Notes: generated from the sequence alone by a model not told the origin. DNA of 64,000 bases from DATEOR01 sp963766725 (GCA_963766725.1 CAVYBK010000019.1:1-64000), one strand, 5' to 3'; shown: positions 1 to 8,510, counted from the stretch's first letter. Translations and numbers: made by a program.

Positions 1-1
1 G

Positions 2-565
2 TGCGTCTTCGCCGCAACGATCCCGGCCGCGCTCGCCGGAGCGCTGGGCGAGAGCGTCGTCGAGGAGCACCTCGGCGAGCCCTGGCAGATCGCGGTCTTC
101 CTCGCCGTCTTCGGCGTGCTGCTCTGGCTCGCCGACCGCATGCCGCAGGAGCGGAAGATCGGCGACCTCCGCTTCGGCCAGGCGATCGCGATCGGGCTCG
201 CCCAGGCCGTTGCTCTCGCGCCCGGCGTCTCGCGCTCAGGGATCACGATCACGATGGCCCGCGCCCTCCGCTTCGATCGCGACGCGGCGGCGCGCTTCTC
301 CTTCCTGCTGCTCGTCCCGGTCGTTCTCGGCGCGGTGCTCTTCAAGGGCTGGACGGACGTCATCCGCGGGGAGCTGCCCGACGGCTGGGCGGGGCCGTTT
401 CTCGTCGGCACGCTCGCAGCGGCGGGCAGCGGCCTGATCGCGATCGAGGCTCTCCTCGGCTACGTGCGCCGGCACAACTACTCGATCTTCGTCGTCTACC
501 GCCTGGTTGCCGCCGCGCTCATCCTGCTCCTCATCGCGACCGGCATCCGCGAGGCGACGTTCTAG
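2..565 (+). CDS. uppP: Undecaprenyl-diphosphatase UppP/BacA (5' partial)
   Basis: Integral membrane phosphatase that recycles undecaprenyl diphosphate to the monophosphate carrier used for peptidoglycan synthesis. The frame is open from base 2, so the N-terminal part lies outside the window; 187 residues are visible of a family that usually has about 270. The conserved catalytic loop PGVSRSGITI is seen about 75 residues into the visible part, followed by hydrophobic segments and the C-terminal YSIFVVYRLV segment typical of the family. The next gene starts 34 bases downstream on the same strand, so they may be co-transcribed. Seen: motif and membrane segments. Inferred: function from family. 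Confidence 0.93.
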   Translation, partial: CVFAATIPAALAGALGESVVEEHLGEPWQIAVFLAVFGVLLWLADRMPQERKIGDLRFGQAIAIGLAQAVALAPGVSRSGITITMARALRFDRDAAARFSFLLLVPVVLGAVLFKGWTDVIRGELPDGWAGPFLVGTLAAAGSGLIAIEALLGYVRRHNYSIFVVYRLVAAALILLLIATGIREATF

Positions 566-599
566 GAACCGGGAGGCCGCGGCGGCAGTAGTACGGGCG

Positions 600-1343
600 A
601 TGCGCCTGAAGGCTGCCCTCGTCGTGCTGCTCGTGGCCGGGTGCGGAGGCTCGGTGGGCGACGCGCCGGAGCTCCTGCCGGATCTCGTGCAGTCTCCCCC
701 GCGCGCGCTCGAGGTCTATCGGGCCGGAGACACCTGGAGGCTCGCATTCCTCTCAGCGGTCGAAAACGACGGGCGCGGCCCTATGCTGCTCGTCGGGAGC
801 CGGCCCGACCAGAACGGCGCTGCGATGTCCGTGGAGCAGCTCGTCCGCCGCTCCGACGGGACGACGTCGACGTATCCGGTGGACGGCGAGATCCGCTTCG
901 TCCAGTCCGAGACGCATCGCCACTGGCACTTCCTCGACTTCGAGCGCTACGACATCCTCACCGGGGAGGGAAACACGGTCGGCCGCGACGAGAAGACCGG
1001 CTTCTGCCTCGGCGACCGCTACAACGCGTCGCGGAGCGTCCAGCTCCCGGGCGAGCCCGAGCAGCCGGTGTGGACGCAGGAGTGCGGCCGCGGCCAGCCC
1101 GAGCGGCTGGTCGTCCGCGAGGGCATCTCACCCGGCTACGGCGACGACTACGTGCCGCGCCTCGAAGGCCAGTCGATCGACATCACCGGACTCCCTGCAG
1201 GCCGCTACGTCCTCCGGCACCGCGTGAACGTCGCCCGGGCTCTGCGCGAGAGCGACTACGGAGACAACAGCGCCGAGGTGCCCTTCGATCTCACCTGGTC
1301 CGAGTCCGGAACCCCGACCGTAGTCGCGGTGTATGACGGCTAA
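600..1343 (+). CDS. Lysyl-oxidase-family secreted lipoprotein
   Basis: A 247-residue protein starting at ATG 600. It opens with a lipoprotein signal peptide whose lipobox reads LVAGC, with the lipidated Cys at residue 15. Residues 106-110 read HRHWH, the copper-ligand pattern of the lysyl oxidase family, followed by LDFERYDI. The C-terminal half carries the family blocks GISPGYGDDY and LPAGRYVLRHRVN, then ESDYGDNSA. Eukaryotic family members oxidise peptidyl lysine; bacterial substrates are mostly unknown, so only the fold and likely copper site are claimed. It sits between uppP and another secreted protein (15-base gap), suggesting a cell-envelope operon. Confidence 0.82.
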   Translation: MRLKAALVVLLVAGCGGSVGDAPELLPDLVQSPPRALEVYRAGDTWRLAFLSAVENDGRGPMLLVGSRPDQNGAAMSVEQLVRRSDGTTSTYPVDGEIRFVQSETHRHWHFLDFERYDILTGEGNTVGRDEKTGFCLGDRYNASRSVQLPGEPEQPVWTQECGRGQPERLVVREGISPGYGDDYVPRLEGQSIDITGLPAGRYVLRHRVNVARALRESDYGDNSAEVPFDLTWSESGTPTVVAVYDG

Positions 1344-1358
1344 ACGAAGGAGGCCGGA

Positions 1359-1874
1359 TTGAGACGTTCACTCATCGCATTCGCTCTGGGGCTCTGCGCG
1401 GCCGCCGTGCTCGCGTCTGCGGCACTGGCCAAGGAGGGCGGCGTCGAGCTGAGCTCGACTCCGTTTGGGACGCCTCCCGGCGGTACATGGTCGACCGGGC
1501 TGACGCTCATCGACCTGAACGGCAGGCTCCCTGCCGACGCGAAGCCCACGCTCGAGCTCACGAACCTCGACTCGGGCGAGCGCAGGGTCTTCGCGGCCAA
1601 GTCCACGGGCGAGATCGGCCAGTACACGCTGGACGTCGTCTTCCCCACGCCGGGCCGCTACGCCTACACGGTCACGGACGGATTCACCGACAGGGAATAC
1701 ACCTATCCACCGGTGCGGATCGTCGGCTCACAACCGGTGGTTGCGGTGCCTTCGTCTGGGGGCGAGGGCTCGTTCCCGGTCTGGGCGCCGGTGGCGGGAG
1801 GGATCGCCCTCCTCCTCGCGGCGGGCGCGGCGAGTGTCTTTGCGCGGCGTCGTCGCTTCGGGCTGTCGCACTAG
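1359..1874 (+). CDS. Secreted, C-terminally membrane-anchored hypothetical protein
   Basis: A 171-residue protein starting at TTG 1359, chosen because AAGGAGG lies 5 bases upstream. Residues 1-24 form a signal peptide ending ASAALA. A compact beta-rich region (about 40-125) contains PGRYAYTVTDGF, which looks like an immunoglobulin-like or YtkA-like extracytoplasmic domain. A single hydrophobic helix at about residues 143-162 is followed by ARRRRF, so the protein is probably anchored with its domain outside the membrane. No LPXTG motif is present. It is the last gene of the run begun by uppP and is closed by a strong terminator. Function is not known. Confidence 0.7.
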   Translation: MRRSLIAFALGLCAAAVLASAALAKEGGVELSSTPFGTPPGGTWSTGLTLIDLNGRLPADAKPTLELTNLDSGERRVFAAKSTGEIGQYTLDVVFPTPGRYAYTVTDGFTDREYTYPPVRIVGSQPVVAVPSSGGEGSFPVWAPVAGGIALLLAAGAASVFARRRRFGLSH

Positions 1875-1895
1875 GCGAACGCCCACCTGGGTACG

Positions 1896-1923
1896 CGAAG
1901 GGCGGCCGGACGGCCGCCCTTCG
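1896..1923 (+). terminator. Rho-independent terminator
   Basis: A perfect 12-bp stem, CGAAGGGCGGCC (1896-1907) pairing with GGCCGCCCTTCG (1912-1923), closes a GGAC tetraloop and is followed by TTAATTT. It lies 21 bases after the stop at 1874 and should end the envelope operon. Confidence 0.88.
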
Positions 1924-2000
1924 TTAATTTCGGATTAGTTTCGGCCGTCTGACCTTGTGACGCGTGAATCCCTGCCGATAGCGTCGTTAGGAACACCTTT

Positions 2001-2957
2001 GTGACACCCCGTTCAATGCTCGACAACTCCATCAGCCTGCTCAACGACAACACGCCGCTGTCCTCCCCGTGGGGACGCATCGTCGTGATCGCCGCCGTCT
2101 TCGCGCTCGCGTGGCTCGTCGCGCGCACGACGGCCTGGGCGGCGGGGCGCATCCTCGCCTGGCATGACCGCCGGCATACGAACGCGGACCTCGAAGCGAC
2201 CGGGACGATCTCCGACCTGAAGCGGCGGGAGACGCTCGTCAGCGTCATCCGCACCGGGATCACCTACGTGACCTTCGCCGTTGCGGCCGTGGTCATCGTC
2301 GGCCAGCTCACGGGCGGCGTCGACCGACTGACCGCGATCGCCGGCGCCTCCTTCTTGCTGATCCTCGGCGGCTTCGCCACGCAGCGGCTCCTCGTGGACA
2401 TCATCGCGGGCCTGACGATGTTCGCCGAGCGCTGGTTCTCGGTCGGCGACACCGTCACCCTCCTCGTCGGCGCCGAGCTCCAGGGCGTCGTCGAGGACGT
2501 GACGCTGCGGCGCACGCGGCTCCGCGCCCTCTCCGGCGAGGTCATCCAGGTGCACAACTCACAGATCCAGGCGGTCTCCGTCCTGCCACGCGGCGTGAAG
2601 GAGCTCGCCATCGAGGTCTTCGTCGCCAAGCGCGAGCCCGGCGAGCGCCTCGTCGAAGACGTCGTCCGCATCCTCCCCGAGGGGCCGACGACGTTCATCC
2701 GCCGGCCCTGGATCGAGCACGTCGAGGATCTCGCGCACAACCTCACGCGGATCCGCCTGCACGCGACCGTCGCGCCCGGACGCGAATGGCTCGCCGAGGA
2801 GTTCTTCACCGATCTCCTCAAGCAGCGCGCGAGCGACTCTCTGATCGTCCACGGACCGGTTGCGTTCGCGGTGGACGAGCGCGCAACGCGGAGCTACGCA
2901 CGCGCGAGCGCGACGACGCGCACTGCGTTCGGCCGCTCGCAGCGAAACGCTGCCTAG
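2001..2957 (+). CDS. MscS-family mechanosensitive channel
   Basis: A 318-residue membrane protein (GTG at 2001; an in-frame ATG at 2016 is an alternative). Hydrophobic helices lie at about residues 22-45, 88-106 and 113-135. The third holds the Gly/Ala-rich pore pattern LILGGFATQRLLVDIIAG, and the beta domain follows with FSVGDTV and GVVEDVTLRRTRLR. These match MscS channels, which release osmolytes on hypo-osmotic shock. It is shorter than channels with extra N-terminal domains. The C-terminal tail is Arg/Ala-rich and low in complexity. It converges on tauE with no spacing (stop at 2957, next stop at 2958). Confidence 0.85.
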   Translation: MTPRSMLDNSISLLNDNTPLSSPWGRIVVIAAVFALAWLVARTTAWAAGRILAWHDRRHTNADLEATGTISDLKRRETLVSVIRTGITYVTFAVAAVVIVGQLTGGVDRLTAIAGASFLLILGGFATQRLLVDIIAGLTMFAERWFSVGDTVTLLVGAELQGVVEDVTLRRTRLRALSGEVIQVHNSQIQAVSVLPRGVKELAIEVFVAKREPGERLVEDVVRILPEGPTTFIRRPWIEHVEDLAHNLTRIRLHATVAPGREWLAEEFFTDLLKQRASDSLIVHGPVAFAVDERATRSYARASATTRTAFGRSQRNAA

Positions 2958-3908
2958 CTAGCTCTTGGGCTGTTCGCGCTCGGGGAGAAGGTCCCGCCTC
3001 CCCGGCGGGCCGGTCTCCAACGAGCCGGCGAGCCCTCTCCGACGCATGAAGCGGACGACCCCCCACGCGGCGAGCGCGCTCAGCCCGCCGATGATCGACG
3101 CGACGACGATCTGGTTGGCGTAGGGAACGGCGAGCAGCTTGATCCCGCTGAGGATGAGCGCTGCCGCGAGCGCGAAGCGGAGCATCCGGTCCGGGATGCC
3201 CACGCTGATCTGGCTGCCGATGAGGACGCCCGGGATCGAGCCGACCAGGAGCCAGCCGATCGCGCCCACGTCGACGTTGCCCGCGACGAGGTGGCCGAGG
3301 CCCGCGACCCAGAGGAGCGCGGCGGCATGGAAGATGTCCGTCCCGACGATGATCTTGGCGCTGAGCGGGAACGAGATCAGCAGCGCGAGGCCGAAGAGCG
3401 TTCCGCTCCCGACCGAAGTGAGGCCGACGACGAACCCGCCCACCGCTCCGATGCACACTGCGACGATCCGGTCGCGGTTCGAGAGGTGCCCGAGCTCCTT
3501 CTGCGGGCCGACCGGGTGCATGATCGCCTTGGCCAGGAAGGCCAGGCCGCCGACGATCAGCATGATCGCCAGGATCTTGCCCTGCACCGAGTCGACGCCT
3601 TCCCCGTAACGGTGGGTCAGGTAGCCGACCGTCCACACGCCCACGAGCGACATGGGCGCGCTGCCGACGAGCATCCAGAGCCCGAGCCGCAGGCGGACAG
3701 TCCCGAGCCGCCGGTGCCGCGCCGCGCCGAAGGACTTGAAGATCGCGCCGTGCAGGATGTCCGTCCCCACCGCGATCGCCGGGTCGAACTTGAAGAAGAG
3801 GATGAGCATCGGCGTCATCAGCGAGCCGCCGCCCATCCCGGTCATGCCGACGAGGATTCCGATCAGGAGGCCCGCGATCGCGAGCCTTGGGTCATGGGTG
3901 TCGGGCAC
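2958..3908 (-). CDS. TauE/SafE-family membrane exporter
   Basis: A 316-residue polytopic protein with the two-fold repeated TauE/SafE layout. The N-terminal repeat has GILVGMTGMGGGSLMTP and the second has GGFVVGLTSVGSGTLFG. Eight or so hydrophobic helices fill the length. The family transports sulfite, sulfoacetate or related organic anions; the substrate here is not determinable from sequence. GTG start at 3908. The universal stress protein gene ends 7 bases upstream on the same strand, suggesting a two-gene operon. Confidence 0.88.
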   Translation of the reverse strand: MPDTHDPRLAIAGLLIGILVGMTGMGGGSLMTPMLILFFKFDPAIAVGTDILHGAIFKSFGAARHRRLGTVRLRLGLWMLVGSAPMSLVGVWTVGYLTHRYGEGVDSVQGKILAIMLIVGGLAFLAKAIMHPVGPQKELGHLSNRDRIVAVCIGAVGGFVVGLTSVGSGTLFGLALLISFPLSAKIIVGTDIFHAAALLWVAGLGHLVAGNVDVGAIGWLLVGSIPGVLIGSQISVGIPDRMLRFALAAALILSGIKLLAVPYANQIVVASIIGGLSALAAWGVVRFMRRRGLAGSLETGPPGRRDLLPEREQPKS

Positions 3909-3915
3909 GGGCGAC

Positions 3916-4302
3916 TTAGTAGACGACGAGCACGTCGCAGCCGGCTCGGCGCAGGACGTTCTGGTTGACGCTTCCTTCGACGAGCCGCTCGAAGAAGCGC
4001 TTGTGGCGGCTCCCGACGACGATCAGGTCGACGTTGCGCTCCTGCGCGAGACCGACGATGGCGTCCGCCGGCGTGCCCTTCGTGGGAACGAGGTCAGCGC
4101 TGAGGCCGCGTCCCTCGAGGTAGGACCGCGCTTGCTCGAGCCGCTCCTGGGCCAGGCGCTCCGCGTCTGGCGTCCCATCCTTCGGTGGCACGACGTTCGT
4201 GACGATCAGCGACGCGCCCAGCTGCTCGGCGTAGTCGGCGGCGCGCCCGAGCGTCTGGCTCGCGGGGTCGTCGTAGGCGACGAGGATCGTGTTCACTGGC
4301 AC
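3916..4302 (-). CDS. Universal stress protein (UspA family)
   Basis: A single-domain UspA protein of 128 residues if GTG 4302 is used; GTG 4296 is a close alternative. It starts with the beta strand TILVAYDDP and ends with the nucleotide-binding region VVGSRH...EGSVNQNVL...CDVLVVY, close to the ATP-binding pattern G-x2-G-x9-G-S of ATP-type Usps although the first glycine pair is imperfect. The role is inferred as stress signalling or nucleotide binding in the cytoplasm. It lies 7 bases upstream of tauE and is probably co-transcribed with it. Confidence 0.86.
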   Translation of the reverse strand: MPVNTILVAYDDPASQTLGRAADYAEQLGASLIVTNVVPPKDGTPDAERLAQERLEQARSYLEGRGLSADLVPTKGTPADAIVGLAQERNVDLIVVGSRHKRFFERLVEGSVNQNVLRRAGCDVLVVY

Positions 4303-4391
4303 GGCCTGGAAGGGTACCCGGCTCGCCCCGACGCGACGCCCGCAAAGCTCGGGTCGTTGCGCGCGCACCCGCCGCTCACTAGCGTTGGCGC

Positions 4392-5190
4392 ATGTTCTTT
4401 CGCCTCTCGAGCTGGGAGGTCGGCGCTCATCCTGCTGGCGGTCGTCCTCGGCACGACCGCGATCGGCCTCGTTCTCGGCCGCTACCTGCGGCACCGGTCC
4501 GAGCATCTCCGGGAGCCCTTCGGCGTTCTGCAGGCTGCGCTCCTCGGCCTGGTCGGGCTCGTCCTCGCCTTCGGCCTCGCCCTCGCGGTGGGACGGTACG
4601 AGGCCCGCCGCACCGCAGTCGTCGACGAGGCGAACGCGATCGGCACGACCTACCTGCGAGCCCAGACTCTGCCCGAGCCGATCCGCACGCAGTCGCTCGA
4701 ACGCCTCGTGCGCTACACGGACACGACCATCGTCATTTCGAACGCGGTTCCGGGCAGCGCAGCAGGAGCGGGAGGCCGAGACCGCGGGCGACCGGCTGCA
4801 GCGAGAGCTCTGGGGCTCTTGCCGGGCAGGAGCTCGACGAGGCGCCGGTCGCGAGCGCGCCGCGCCTGTATGTCGAGTCACTCAACGAGATGTTCGACGC
4901 GGAGACGACCCGCATTGGCGCTCTGGACAACCGGGTGCCCGGTGCCGTGCTCGCCGTCGAGGTGGGCGGCGCGGCCGTCGCGCTCGCCCTGCTCGCCTTC
5001 TACCTCGCGATCCTCGGACGAGGCGTGGCGACGGTCATGCTCGCGGCAGGGCTGATCACGCGTGCTCTTGCTCGTCACGTTCGACCTCGACCGGCCGACG
5101 CGCGGTCTCATCCAGGTTCCGGACACGCCGCTCGTCAACCTGCGCGCCTCGATGGAGCTGCCACCGGCGGCGAGCGCACCCGAGCCGTAG
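4392..5190 (+). pseudogene. DUF4239/bestrophin-like membrane protein, broken by four frame shifts
   Basis: Pieces of one DUF4239 protein are spread over three frames. MFFRLSSWEVG starts at ATG 4392. The frame shifts near 4423 into ILLAVVLGTTAIGLVLGRYL and the following membrane region, near 4755 into EREAETAGDRLQRELWG, near 4818 into ASAPRLYVESLNEMFDAETT and a second membrane helix, and near 5060 into VLLLVTFDLDRPTRGLI, ending at TAG 5188-5190. Each change is a +1 step, as if one extra base were present each time. Joined, they give the expected length of about 260 residues with helices at both ends. It could be a true pseudogene or a chain of sequencing errors; the second is favoured because no large deletion or in-frame stop occurs. 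Function of the family is unknown. Confidence 0.8.
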
Positions 5191-5230
5191 CCCGGCGGCC
5201 CGTGGGTGGGCGCAAGTAACGTCCCCCGCG

Positions 5231-6541
5231 ATGGGCCTCTTCAGCCCGCTCAGAACGAGGGTCGATCGCGTCACCGCGCGCCTTGCGCTCGTCGGCGCGG
5301 ACCCGCGCGACGACGAGGACCTGCGGGCCCGAAAGGCGCTCCTTGTCCTGATCTCGGTGTTGATCCTGCCGATCGCCGGGCTCTGGGGAGGCCTGTATCT
5401 CGCGTTCCGCTCGCCGGTCGGTGTGGTGCCCCTCGTCTACCTCGCCGTGCTGCTCGCCGCGATCATCGCGTTCTCGCGAACGGGCAACTTCGCGCGCCTG
5501 CTCCGCGTGAACCAGGTCGACATCCTGCTCGCGCCGACGATGTCCATGATCCCGCTCGGCGGGTTCCTCGCGTCCGGCGGCGTCGGCCTCTGGGGGATCC
5601 TCGCGCCGCTCGGGGCGCTCGTCTTCTCGAACGTGAGGTCGGCGGCCCGCTGGTACGTCGCGTACGTCCTCGTCTTCCTCGGATCGGGGATCGCGGGCGA
5701 GATCATCGGCCCGATCTGGACACCGCCGCCGGACTGGTTCACGAGCATCATGCTGGCGATGAACGTCGCCGTCGGCGGGACCATGGTGTTCACGCTGCTG
5801 GCGCTGTTCGCCAAGCAGCGGAGCGATGCGCTGGCCGCGCTCCGGGTGGAGCAGCAGAAGGCCGAGAACCTCCTGCTCAACATCCTGCCGCGCTCGATCG
5901 CCGACAGGCTGAAGGCCGAGTCCCAGCCGATCGCGGACCAGTTCGGATCGGCGTCCATCCTCTTCGCGGACGTGGTCGACTTCACGCCGTGGTCGGAGCG
6001 GCTCACGCCCGCCGAGGTCGTCGGCTGCCTCGATCACCTCTTCAGCCACTTCGACGACCTCGCGGAGCGGCACGGGCTCGAGAAGATCAAGACCATCGGC
6101 GACTGCTACATGGTCGCCGCGGGCGTTCCGGAGCCGCGCCCGGACCACGCGTGCGCGCTCGCGCTGATGGCGTTCGACATGCTGGATGCGATGCGCGCCG
6201 AAGGCGAAGCCGGGCACCTCGGCCTCGAGCTTCGAATCGGCATCAACTCGGGCCCGGTCGTGGCCGGCGTCATCGGCCGGAAGCGCTTTCTCTACGACCT
6301 CTGGGGCGACGCCGTGAACACGGCCAGCCGCATGGAGTCCTACGGCACGCCGGGGCGGATCCAGATCACGCGCGCGACGTACGAGCTGCTCGCCGACGAC
6401 TTCGAGTGCGAGCCGCGCGGGTCGATCGCGGTCAAGGGGAAAGGCGAAGTCGAGACCTGGTACCTCATCCGCCCGCGGGACGAACGCCCGTCGACTGCTG
6501 ACGACGAGGCCATCGAGCGGACTCTCGCGGACCGCGGCTAG
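5231..6541 (+). CDS. Membrane-anchored class III adenylate cyclase
   Basis: A 436-residue protein: about six transmembrane helices (residues 36-195), a short coiled linker (200-230) and a class III cyclase catalytic domain (about 240-405). Metal-binding Asp residues are visible in ILFADVVDFT (D247) and KTIGDCYM (D291). The Lys of EKIKTIGD and the Asp of YDLWGDAVN are the adenine-recognising pair, so ATP to cAMP is expected rather than cGMP. The transition-state Asn and Arg lie in VNTASRM. ATG 5231 is the start. It follows the broken DUF4239 gene by 40 bases and may share its transcript. No HAMP domain is obvious. Confidence 0.9.
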   Translation: MGLFSPLRTRVDRVTARLALVGADPRDDEDLRARKALLVLISVLILPIAGLWGGLYLAFRSPVGVVPLVYLAVLLAAIIAFSRTGNFARLLRVNQVDILLAPTMSMIPLGGFLASGGVGLWGILAPLGALVFSNVRSAARWYVAYVLVFLGSGIAGEIIGPIWTPPPDWFTSIMLAMNVAVGGTMVFTLLALFAKQRSDALAALRVEQQKAENLLLNILPRSIADRLKAESQPIADQFGSASILFADVVDFTPWSERLTPAEVVGCLDHLFSHFDDLAERHGLEKIKTIGDCYMVAAGVPEPRPDHACALALMAFDMLDAMRAEGEAGHLGLELRIGINSGPVVAGVIGRKRFLYDLWGDAVNTASRMESYGTPGRIQITRATYELLADDFECEPRGSIAVKGKGEVETWYLIRPRDERPSTADDEAIERTLADRG

Positions 6542-6823
6542 ATAGCGGTTCGGATCGTCCCGGCCGGTGCTCGTCAGAGCAACGTTGCCCCGAGTTCGAG
6601 ATTATCGTCGCGCTCGAGTAACTTCCCGCCGCCGCTCCACTAGTCAAGCACCGTGGCTCGCTGCCGATACCTCACGAGGGCCGGGGCAAACTCTTCCTCT
6701 CTCGGAGTCAGACCTTGCCGGAGAGCCGCATTTCGGTGAGGTCACGCCCCGGCCCCTCCCAGCACATCAGGGAACCTCCCGGCCGGCATCCTCAGTCACT
6801 TCGGTCGCCGGCGGGCTTATGCC
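6542..6823. other. Intergenic stretch, no gene recognised
   Basis: 282 bases between the cyclase stop and the minus-strand small Cys protein. Reading frames here have no recognisable family blocks and no good ribosome binding sites. I see no tRNA, no strong hairpin and no repeat. Confidence 0.5.
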
Positions 6824-7060
6824 TCAGAGGTTCAGCAAAGACGACGGCACGGCCCCGGCGGTCGCGTGCCCGGAGGCGAGGAGCGCGTGGCCATCCTCGC
6901 GAGCGGCATACTCGATGAGCGCGAGCTCCATATGTTCGCTGCAGTTCGTGTCCCCGCACTCGCAGGCGAAGGAGCCCTCCTCGACGCCGAGCACCCACAA
7001 CGCGTTGAAGGTGCGGTCGTTTTCCGCCTGCAACAACTCGGAAGACGCTGCGTTCCCCAT
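6824..7060 (-). CDS. Small Cys-containing conserved hypothetical protein
   Basis: A 78-residue protein with a strong ribosome binding site (AGGAGGGGG directly upstream of ATG 7060). The core reads FACECGDTNCSEHMEL followed by EYAAREDGHALLASGH. This resembles a small actinobacterial family with a C-x-C-x4-C core and a terminal V/A-x-GH block. The last 15 residues do not look conserved and could reflect a late frame change. No function is known; a zinc or redox role for the three Cys is only a guess. The opposite strand also has a long open frame over this stretch, but it lacks family resemblance and a binding site. Confidence 0.62.
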   Translation of the reverse strand: MGNAASSELLQAENDRTFNALWVLGVEEGSFACECGDTNCSEHMELALIEYAAREDGHALLASGHATAGAVPSSLLNL

Positions 7061-7220
7061 GCCCCCTCCTTTGATTTCGCTCCCGGCACAGACTGGCCGG
7101 TTTGGGGGGGTCAGAGAGGTCGGCGAACGTAGGTAGGACCGAGTCTAGCGCGGTTTGCGCGAAAGTTAGAGCTCGCCCGCCCCCACGAACGAGCTCCCGA
7201 AGTCCCCGTCCAATTCCGCT

Positions 7221-7580
7221 CTAACGAGCGGACGTGGTCTTTCGCCGTTGGGTTGTCCGGCTCGCGGACTTCCGCGTGGATGGACGACTGCTCGATGCCG
7301 AGCTGCTCTTTTGGCTCGTCGTCTGCTGGACACGATCCACCAAATCCTCGGGCAGGTCGGAAGCGCGTTCCTTCGCCTGATTCATGACGTTCTTCGCTTG
7401 ACGTGTGAAGGAGCGATTCGTCATGAGTGCATAGAGACCGGCGCCAGCCGCAGGAAGCAAGAGCCAGCGCGTCGGTATCCCACTTCGTCGAACCCCCTTC
7501 CCCTGAGCCGCGTCAGCGACGGCAGATGATCGCTCGGCCAAATCGATCACCCGCTCTGAGAGCTTGTGTACATCTGCCAT
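7221..7580 (-). CDS. Small single-pass membrane protein with basic tail
   Basis: 119 residues, ATG 7580, preceded by AGGAGGGGG. One transmembrane helix at about residues 36-54 (RWLLLPAAGAGLYALM) separates a short N-terminal region from an amphipathic stretch (TRQAKNVMNQAKERASDLPE). The tail is Ser/Thr/Arg/Lys-rich, is of low complexity and is probably disordered. It resembles small stress-associated membrane proteins common in Actinobacteria. The function is not known. Confidence 0.6.
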   Translation of the reverse strand: MADVHKLSERVIDLAERSSAVADAAQGKGVRRSGIPTRWLLLPAAGAGLYALMTNRSFTRQAKNVMNQAKERASDLPEDLVDRVQQTTSQKSSSASSSRPSTRKSASRTTQRRKTTSAR

Positions 7581-7695
7581 TCGTACCCCCTCCTCGGGTC
7601 AACGTCGAAATAACCGCATTCCCTGAATAGACACAAGCAAACGCGGCTGGCCACGCTGCCGGGGTTCGCAACTTCTACGAGTCAGGCCCTAGCTC

Positions 7696-7791
7696 ATGGC
7701 AGACGACGAAGAGGCGCCCGACATCGAGCCGCGCCGGCCCGTATCCGACAGCAGGCCGAATCCGTTAGAAGCGGAAATCCACTGGAGGTGA
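7696..7791 (+). CDS. Possible 31-residue acidic ORF coupled to the next gene
   Basis: ATG 7696 opens MADDEEAPDIEPRRP..., ending at TGA 7789-7791, 2 bases before the next ATG. The ribosome binding site of the downstream gene lies inside it. Length and spacing fit a coupled leader ORF, but there is no homology evidence. Confidence 0.25.
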   Translation: MADDEEAPDIEPRRPVSDSRPNPLEAEIHWR

Positions 7792-7793
7792 AC

Positions 7794-8075
7794 ATGGGGA
7801 TCATCGCCTGGATCATCCTCGGCTTGCTCGCCGGGTTGATCGCAAAAGCACTGCTTCCCGGGGACGATCCCGGGGGTCTCATCATCACAACGCTGATTGG
7901 GATCGTCGGCGCATTCATCGGCGGGCTGATCGTCAAGGCACTCGGCTTCGGAGACCCGATCGACGAGTTCTTTGATTTCAGCACTTGGCTCGGAGCGATT
8001 GCGGGAGCGATCCTTTTGCTTCTCGTCTATCGCGCTCTCGTGGGCCGAGGGACGCGCGGCCGCACGGCCTACTGA
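7794..8075 (+). CDS. GlsB/YeaQ/YmgE-family stress membrane protein
   Basis: 93 residues; ATG 7794 is preferred over GTG 7788 because GGAGG (7784-7788) then has proper spacing. The Gly-rich triple-helix pattern is clear: IIAWIILGLLAGLIAKALLP, then LIGIVGAFIGGLI, then WLGAIAGAILLLLVYR. This is the transglycosylase-associated/YeaQ family of small inner-membrane stress proteins, whose biochemical role is unsettled. A hairpin follows the stop. Confidence 0.9.
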   Translation: MGIIAWIILGLLAGLIAKALLPGDDPGGLIITTLIGIVGAFIGGLIVKALGFGDPIDEFFDFSTWLGAIAGAILLLLVYRALVGRGTRGRTAY

Positions 8076-8084
8076 GGTCGACGC

Positions 8085-8132
8085 AGCGAAGGAGAGCCGT
8101 CGGCACGCCGAAAGCGGGCGGCTCTCTTCGCT
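8085..8132 (+). terminator. Imperfect hairpin after GlsB-like gene
   Basis: AGCGAAGGAGAGCCG (8085-8099) pairs with CGGCTCTCTTCGCT (8119-8132) with one bulged base. There is no T run, but the position, 10 bases after the stop, fits transcription termination. Confidence 0.5.
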
Positions 8133-8200
8133 GCGCTTGGTTGCTCAGGGAGCGCCTCACTGAGCCTGCTGCCCCTAGCTTCGTCGGAAGCGAGGCCCGG

Positions 8201-8510
8201 GTGCTGCGAGCCGTCTCGCGGTTCAGCTCGACGCCGGAGGAGCTCTTCGTTGAGCTCAACGAAGAGGAAGGCGGCTTTCGTGCGATCGAGAGCCCCGAGG
8301 AGGTCAAGGCCGCCGCCGAGCGTGAGCGCCTCCTCGACATGCTGGGGACGGGAGAGGCGACTTCGAAGCAGCTTGCCGAGGAGGGCGAGCTTACGGACAG
8401 GAGTTCGCCGCCACCTGGCGACGCTTCTCGAGCAAGGCCACGTCACCCGCGAGGGCGAAGGCAAGCGCGGCGATCCGCACCGGTGGCGTCGCAGCGAGGA
8501 CAGCGTATGA
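8201..8510 (+). pseudogene. Winged-helix C-terminal remnant (RepA/AAA-ATPase-like), frame-shifted
   Basis: From GTG 8201 a frame encodes VLRAVSRFSSTPEELFVELN and then a helix-turn-helix region (LLDMLGTGEATSKQLAEE). Near 8402 the frame steps +1 into VRRHLATLLEQGHVTREGEG and KRGDPHRWR, ending at 8510. Joined, this is a winged helix like that at the C-terminus of plasmid or phage-type AAA (RepA-like) proteins. No ATPase domain is present upstream, so it looks like the tail end of a lost mobile-element gene. The family call is from pattern recognition and is moderate. Confidence 0.5.

Noticed and set aside
6567..7136. 189-residue plus-strand frame
   Set aside because: Low-complexity translation without a binding site. 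The opposite strand has a small Cys gene with a strong ribosome binding site.
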